Both the position numbers and the translations under genes were made by a program. A DNA stretch of 64,000 bases from Oenanthe sinensis (Eukaryota; Streptophyta; Magnoliopsida; Apiales; Apiaceae), in the NCBI GenBank assembly GCA_028671895.1, contig JAPMAC010000221.1, positions 8,246,001 to 8,310,000 on the forward strand, given 5' to 3'. The notes below the pieces were generated by a model. That model did no database searches. It was not told the DNA's origin and saw only the letters and a program-made list of their open reading frames with translations. This document shows positions 58,776-64,000 of this stretch, piece after piece (position 1 is the stretch's first letter; every line of letters begins with the position of its first letter).

Positions 58776-61700
58776 TTACATATTTAACATACCTAATTCA
58801 CCTACCAGTCTGAGAAAGGTAGGCTCATCAAGTGGTTTTGTCAAAATGTCTGCAATTTATCTGTCAGTTGGAACATAGTGAAGTGTCACAGTACCATTTT
58901 CAACATGTTCTCTAATAAAGTGATACCTGACATCAATGTGCTTTGTTCTGCAGTGTTGGACTGGATTCTCTGCAATTTTACTAGCACTAGTATTATCACA
59001 ATACATAGGAATATTTGAGAATGTTAGTCCATAATCAAGTAATTGATTTCTCATCCACAGAATTTGAGCACAGCAACTTCCAGCTGCAATGTATTCAGCC
59101 TCAGCTGTTGAGGTTGATACAGTCTGTTGTTTCTTGCTAAACTAATAAATTAATCTGTTGCCAAGAAACTGGCATTGTCCAGTTGTGATTTTCCTATCTA
59201 CTTTGCATCCTGCATAGTCAGAATCTGAATAGCCAATTAGTGAAAAATCTGACTCTCTAGGATACCAAAGTCCAAGAGTTTGTGCCCCCTTGAAATATCG
59301 AAAAATTCTTTTCACAGCTATTAAATGTGATTCTCTAGGGTCAGCTTGAAATCTAGCACATAGACAAGTTGCAAACATTATATCTAGCCTACTAGCAGTT
59401 AAATATAACAATGAGCCAATCATACCTCTGTAGCTAGTGTTGTCAACTTTCTTACCCTTTGGGTCAGAGTCTAGCTTAGTGGCTGTTGACATGGGAGTTT
59501 TAGCAGTTGCAGAATCTTGCATATCAAACTTCTTCAACAGTTCTTTTACATACTTTGTTTGATTGATGAAAATACCATCATCATTCTGTTTGACTTGAAG
59601 CCCCAAAAAGAAGTTTAATTCTCCCATCATGCTCATTTCATAATTTGACTGCATTAGTAGACTAAACTTTTCACAGAGATTATCATTAGTAGATCCAAAT
59701 ATAATATCATCAACATAAATTTGGACAAGCAAAATATCACCTTTATATTTTCTAATAAAGAGAGTTTTGTCAATAGTACCTCTTGTGAATCCATTTTCAA
59801 GAAGAAATTTTGAAAGAGTTTCATACCATGCTTTAGGTGCTTGCTTCAATCCATATAGTGCCTTGTCTAACCTGTAAATATGATCAGGAATCTTTGGATC
59901 AACAAATCCTGGTGGTTGCTCCACATAGACTTCTTCTTCTAATTCTCTATTTAAGAAGGCACTTTTCACATCCATCTGATACACCTTGAATTTTGAATGA
60001 GCTGCAAAGGCTAGAAACATTCTAATAGCTTCCAATCTTGCTACTGGTGCAAAAGTTTCATCATAGTCAATTCCTTCCTCCTGTTAGTATCCTTTTGCAA
60101 CTAGCCTTGCTTTGTTTCTGATTACAGTTCCATTCTCATCAAGTTTGTTTCTGTACACCCATTTTGCACCAACCACTGATCTATCTCTAGGTCTTGGTAC
60201 AAGTTTCCACACTTTATTTCTCTCAAATTCATTCAATTCTTCTTGCATTGCAATAATCCAATCAGGGTCTTGCAAGGCTTCCTCAATTTTCTTGGGTTCA
60301 TTCTTTGAGAGAAAACAGCTATAAAGACATTCATTTTGAGTGGTTGTTCTTGTTTGTACACCACTCTCAGGATCACCAATTATCAAGTCAGGAGTGTGAT
60401 TCCTTATCATTTTCTAGCAGGTGGAAGATTGGTTCTTGAACTTGAAGCTCCCCTAAGTCATTTGCATCTTCTGTATTTGAGTGAAATTCAAATGAAGAGG
60501 CTCCCCCTAAATTGCTTGACTCTGACAAGAGTTTAGAGTTGCTTGATCTAGACCCTGATGAGTTAGATTCTGTCTGTCTTGACTCTGTCTGGGTAGACCC
60601 TGACCTGTTAGACTCTGAATTATTTGGAGTTGAATTTTCTGGCTCCCTCTCAGAGTGTGCAGGTTCCTGTGTTGGTTCAGGATTTATTTTAGGGTCTTCG
60701 TCCTCTTCTTCTTCATTTATCTCAGAACTTTTTAAATTTTCAAATTCTAGTGTAGTAGACTCTGACTCATCCTGCAATCCTGTATACTTTTTATCATCAA
60801 ATGCAACATGAATAGATTCTATAACAATTTTGGTTCTGAGATTAAACACTCTGAATGCTTTTGTGTTCGATGCATATCCAAGAAAAATTGATTCATCTGC
60901 CTTGGCTTCAAATTTGCTTAGATTTTCAGGATGTATTTTCAGTACATAACACTTGCATCCAAAAATGTGAAAGTGTTTCACACTTGGCTTCTTGTCCTTT
61001 ATCATTTCATAGGGAGTCTTTCCATGCATGTTTATTAGAGTGCAGTTTTGAGTGAAACATGCTGTATTGACTGCCTCAGCCCAAAAATATACTGGCAGCT
61101 TAGACTCTGCCAACATTGTTCTGGCAGCTTCTATGAGTGTCCTATTCTTTCTTTCCACAACACCATTTTGTTGAGGAGTTCCTGGCGCAGAAAATTGTTG
61201 AGTAATTCCCTTTGATGCACAGTAGTCCTCCATGATTGAATTCTTGAATTCAGTACCATTGTCACTCCTCAGAATTCTTACTATTTTCTTTGATTTTCTT
61301 TCTAGAAAAGTGATATGGTCTATTATGTGTTGTGAAGCTTCATCCTTTGAATGTAGAAAGAAAACCCATGTGAATCTTGTAAAATCATCTACAATAACAA
61401 GTGTATATTTATTTTTGTTAATTGACATAACATTTACTGGACCAAATAAATCAAGATGAAATAAATAAAAGGGTTCAGAAATGGTGTTTATTGTCTTACT
61501 CTTGAAGGATGATTTCCTATGTTTTCCAAGTTGACATGCTTCACAAAGTCCATCTTGCACAAAATCAACCTGTGGTAATCCTCTTACAAGATTCTGTTTA
61601 ACCAACTTGTTGAGTATTTTGAAGTTGATGTGTGACAGTTTCTTGTGCCATTTCCAGCTTTCTTCAGTTGAGGCCTTGCTGTATAGACATGTGACTTCAC

Positions 61701-62076
61701 TGTTTATGCAATCCTCCAAGCTGGCTTCATAAATCTTACCATGTTTGTGTCCTTTGAAAACCACAATGTCTGTTTCTTTGTGAGTCACAAGACACTCTTT
61801 GTTGTCAAAGCCAGTATGGTAAGCTTTATCTCCAAGTTGACTTATGCTTATTAAATTGTGCCTTAAGCCATCAACTAGAGCTACTTGTTCAATGATGACA
61901 TTTCCAAGTACAATCTTGCCATATCCCAGTGTTTGTCCTTTGTTGCCATCTCCAAATGATACTTCTGGGCCAGCCATTTCCACAAAGTCTGTAAGCAGGG
62001 ATTTCTTTCCAGTCATATGTCCCGAGCATCCACTGTCCAGGATTAGGGTTACTTTCTTTACCCTGGTTCCCTGCAT
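58776..62076 (-). pseudogene. pol: Element B pol (protease, integrase, RT, RNase H), disrupted
   Basis: Minus strand. The protease LDSGCSGHM is near residue 14 of the frame opening at 62076. The integrase zinc finger (HKKLSH...CEAC) and the catalytic D (HLDLFGP), D (RSDNGTEF) and E (VVERKN) are all present in an open 562-codon frame. The integrase-RT linker (60500-60780) is full of SES/TES words from the CAGAGTCT motif. A one-base frameshift occurs at about 60400. RT with YVDDIIFGSTN follows, then RNase H. In-frame stops are near 60082, 59140 and 58856. It ends ELGMLNM at 58776. Otherwise well preserved, so decay is recent. Confidence 0.9.
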
Positions 62077-62087
62077 ACATAAAGCAA

Positions 62088-63707
62088 CTAGTTAGATGTT
62101 TTGAGGACCCAAACAGTTTTGGATCCCTTTCTACTAATTTTAGGAGAAACAGGCTTAACAATTTTCACTTTTGGCTTACCTGTCTCTTTTGTTGCTCTAG
62201 ACTCTGGTGGAGTCTTAATAGTGTCATACCAACTCTTATCAATAGAAGATTTTAGCTCATAAAAATTGTAATACAAATCATGATAGTCCCTACACATATA
62301 AATAGAATGAAATATGCTACCACAGTGATAACAAGGTTTCTGTGGTATATAGTGACTTTTCAGAGTCTGAGAAGGACTAGACTCTGATTTCATCTCAATT
62401 TTTGTTTTACAATCTATAACTAAGTGGTTGTGGTTGCCACATCTATAACACTTCTTTCTAGGAGCATTAGGATCTTTTTGATAATTATTAGCCTTATTGA
62501 TGCCTTCCCTACCATTCCTATTTCTCCTAGTTTTGGTGGACTCTGATAAGTTCTCTAGCCTTTCTTTCAACTTAGACTTAGACAAGTACCCTATGTTTAT
62601 ATTTTTCTTAGAGTTATTTGCCCCTGTTTCATCTGTCTTTTTGTCAACAACAGGGGGACTATTGACAGATGAGTTTGTGGTTTCAGTTTTTTCTTTAGGG
62701 ATCACAAACTTAACAGGAACAAATGTACTTTTGTCTTTAGTCTTATTAAATTTGCTAGCTTCTTCATTGTTATCAATCTCAACAATAGGTCTTTTGTCTT
62801 GACTCTTGTCATAGCCTAGACCAACAGTTTGACACACGTTTTGATTATTGAGAATTTCTTGAACTTTTCTTCCAGAGTCTGTCCAAACTTTAAACTTAAG
62901 CTTTTCTTCTTCTAGTTCTTTCCTAACATAGTCATAGGCTTTCAAAATTTCAGTGTAGTTATGACTATATTTCTCAGAATCCTTTTTGTATTGTTCCATT
63001 AATAATAACTCAGACTCTAAATGCCCATTCCTTTTAGTTAAGGTTAAATTTTCTTCTCTCAACCTTTCACTTTCACTAGTGAGAGACCTACATGTTGTCA
63101 TTATTTTATTAACCTCACTTTTCACAATCTCTATGCCATCAGAGTCTAAATTAATTAAGGATTCAGGAGTAAAGATTGATACCTGAGTTTTAGGAGATGA
63201 GGGTTCTTTGGGAGACTGTGATTTTCTTGAGGAGGATGCCATTAGTGCTAGATTTTCATAATCAATTTCATCCTCTGAGCTTGAGTCTGCCCAATCCTTT
63301 CCTGTTGATAGAAGTGCTTTTCCTTTTCCTTGACTTTTTGAATTTCTGCATTCACTGGCAAAGTGCCCCAATATTCCACAGTTGAAACATTTGACCTTTG
63401 CTTTGTCAAGTTTGATTATTGTACTCTTGCTCTTCTCAAGCTTCTCATCTTCCTTCTTGAATGATGGCCTTTTGCTAAATTTGCCAGTTCTTTTGTTGAA
63501 TTTCATTCTTTTGAAATTTTTAGCAAACATAGCCATCATTTGACTTAGATCAAACTCTTCATCAGAATCAGAGTTTGTGTCAGTAGACTCTGAATCCACA
63601 GCAGCTTTACCCTTCTTTCTTGAATCCTTGATTCTTGCTTCTGTGGGTTGTTCCTGTTGTTCTTTCTCAGACTCCATCAAGAGTGCCATAGATTTTGTCT
63701 TTACAGC
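62088..63707 (-). pseudogene. gag: Element B gag, N-terminal part missing
   Basis: The frame is open but begins in mid-gag, where it is fused to LTR sequence at 63707/63708. By comparison with C about 235 N-terminal residues are absent. Present are three CCHC knuckles: KCFNCG-H-C (about 63350-63392), KCYRCG-H-C (62405-62455) and PCYHCG-H-C (62293-62338); C has two. A coiled coil lies around 62870-63130. The stop TAG is at 62088. Pol lies in the -1 frame and starts just beyond. The missing helices include the capsid-like part, so it is not expected to form particles. Confidence 0.88.
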
Positions 63708-64000
63708 TTTTCCCAGTTGCACAAGTAGAAGGGGGGGTTGAATACTTGTGTGTCTTTTCTGCCTGTTTATAAATCAAATTAAGAACAAAACTTAAACACA
63801 AAGATATGAATAAATACCGTTTGTATTATTGATTTGTAAATACAAAACTCTCCTAGGGTGTACACAAACCCTAACAGCTTCTCTGTGTTTATCACAACAA
63901 CTCTCTCTATCTCTATGCTCTCACAAAATTTCACTCAGACAATTATGCTTCGACTTCCACACTTTTACAATTAGGTTACATAGAGTTTATATAGAGAGCT
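63708..64000 (-). repeat. Element B 5' LTR (partial, runs off the window)
   Basis: Matches 26561-26716 joined to 52891 onward. It lacks the terminal TG and directly abuts gag codons, with no primer-binding site between. It spans GTGTACAC uninterrupted at 63859, showing the intact C target site. Confidence 0.9.

Larger units (their letters stand above)
26559..64000 (-). mobile_element. Element B: Sirevirus-like copia element, minus strand, split by C
   Basis: B occupies 26559-26716 and 52891-64000 and continues past the window. In its own direction (right to left) it has a 5' LTR (63708 onward), gag, pol, a very large extra ORF, a polypurine tract and a 3' LTR. The 3' LTR is interrupted by C. 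It sits inside the RT gene of element A, so its left target duplication should be TCTAG. Coding regions carry stops and frameshifts, and the 5' end is internally deleted, so B is not autonomous. Confidence 0.85.

Overview
The window looks like nuclear DNA of a flowering plant, probably a eudicot. It is AT-rich, holds one small plant-type secreted protein gene, and is otherwise almost entirely transposable elements. There are no bacterial operons, rRNA genes or recognisable tRNA genes. The species cannot be named from the sequence.

Left part (1-9.1 kb): two abutting, oppositely oriented LTR fragments (1-1100), a minus-strand type-2 non-specific lipid-transfer protein gene (1599-1907, the only clear host gene), a solo LTR with near-perfect target duplication (2949-3763), unrecognised AT-rich DNA, a degenerate 34-bp tandem repeat (5265-5790), and the long LTR/leader of a Ty1/copia element (element F).

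From 9.1 kb to the right edge the window is one set of nested insertions. F (gag-protease, decayed) is cut at 12267 by copia element G (5' LTR, gag and pol full of stops). G is cut at 19859 by copia element A, whose gag also carries a 2.2-kb non-autonomous hAT-like DNA transposon (21930-24122, 8-bp target duplication). A is cut in its reverse transcriptase at 26559 by minus-strand element B. B's 3' LTR is cut at 26717 by element C (target duplication GTGTA). C's gag is cut at 29826 by element D (target duplication AAGTA). After D come the rest of C (to 52890) and the rest of B (to beyond 64000). The right halves of A, G and F should lie beyond the right edge.

C and B look like Sirevirus-type copia elements: long gag with CCHC zinc knuckles and a coiled coil, pol in the order protease-integrase-RT-RNase H, and a very large extra ORF downstream of pol (the 'env-like' ORF). 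C is young: pol and the 1311-residue extra ORF are open and the LTRs are about 1% different. Its gag would be open but for D. B is decayed by stops and frameshifts and has lost its primer-binding site and the first part of gag. D is a 13.3-kb non-autonomous element with 1456-bp LTRs, a primer-binding site, a polypurine tract and no coding capacity. It carries a 14-copy, 120-bp array made of small inverted repeats, and its LTRs differ at only two positions that I found, so it moved very recently with enzymes supplied by another element.

The most unusual signal is a set of family-specific short motif arrays. In C, variants of ATCAACTGAT / ATCCATCGATGGAT are packed into the LTR U3, the gag C-terminal linker, the integrase-RT linker, the pol-to-env spacer and the env-like linker. 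In B a different word, AGACTCTGA / TCAGAGTCT, fills the same compartments. D has its own word (GTTCTACWTAG). The env-like ORF of C is also preceded by what looks like a separate plant core promoter.
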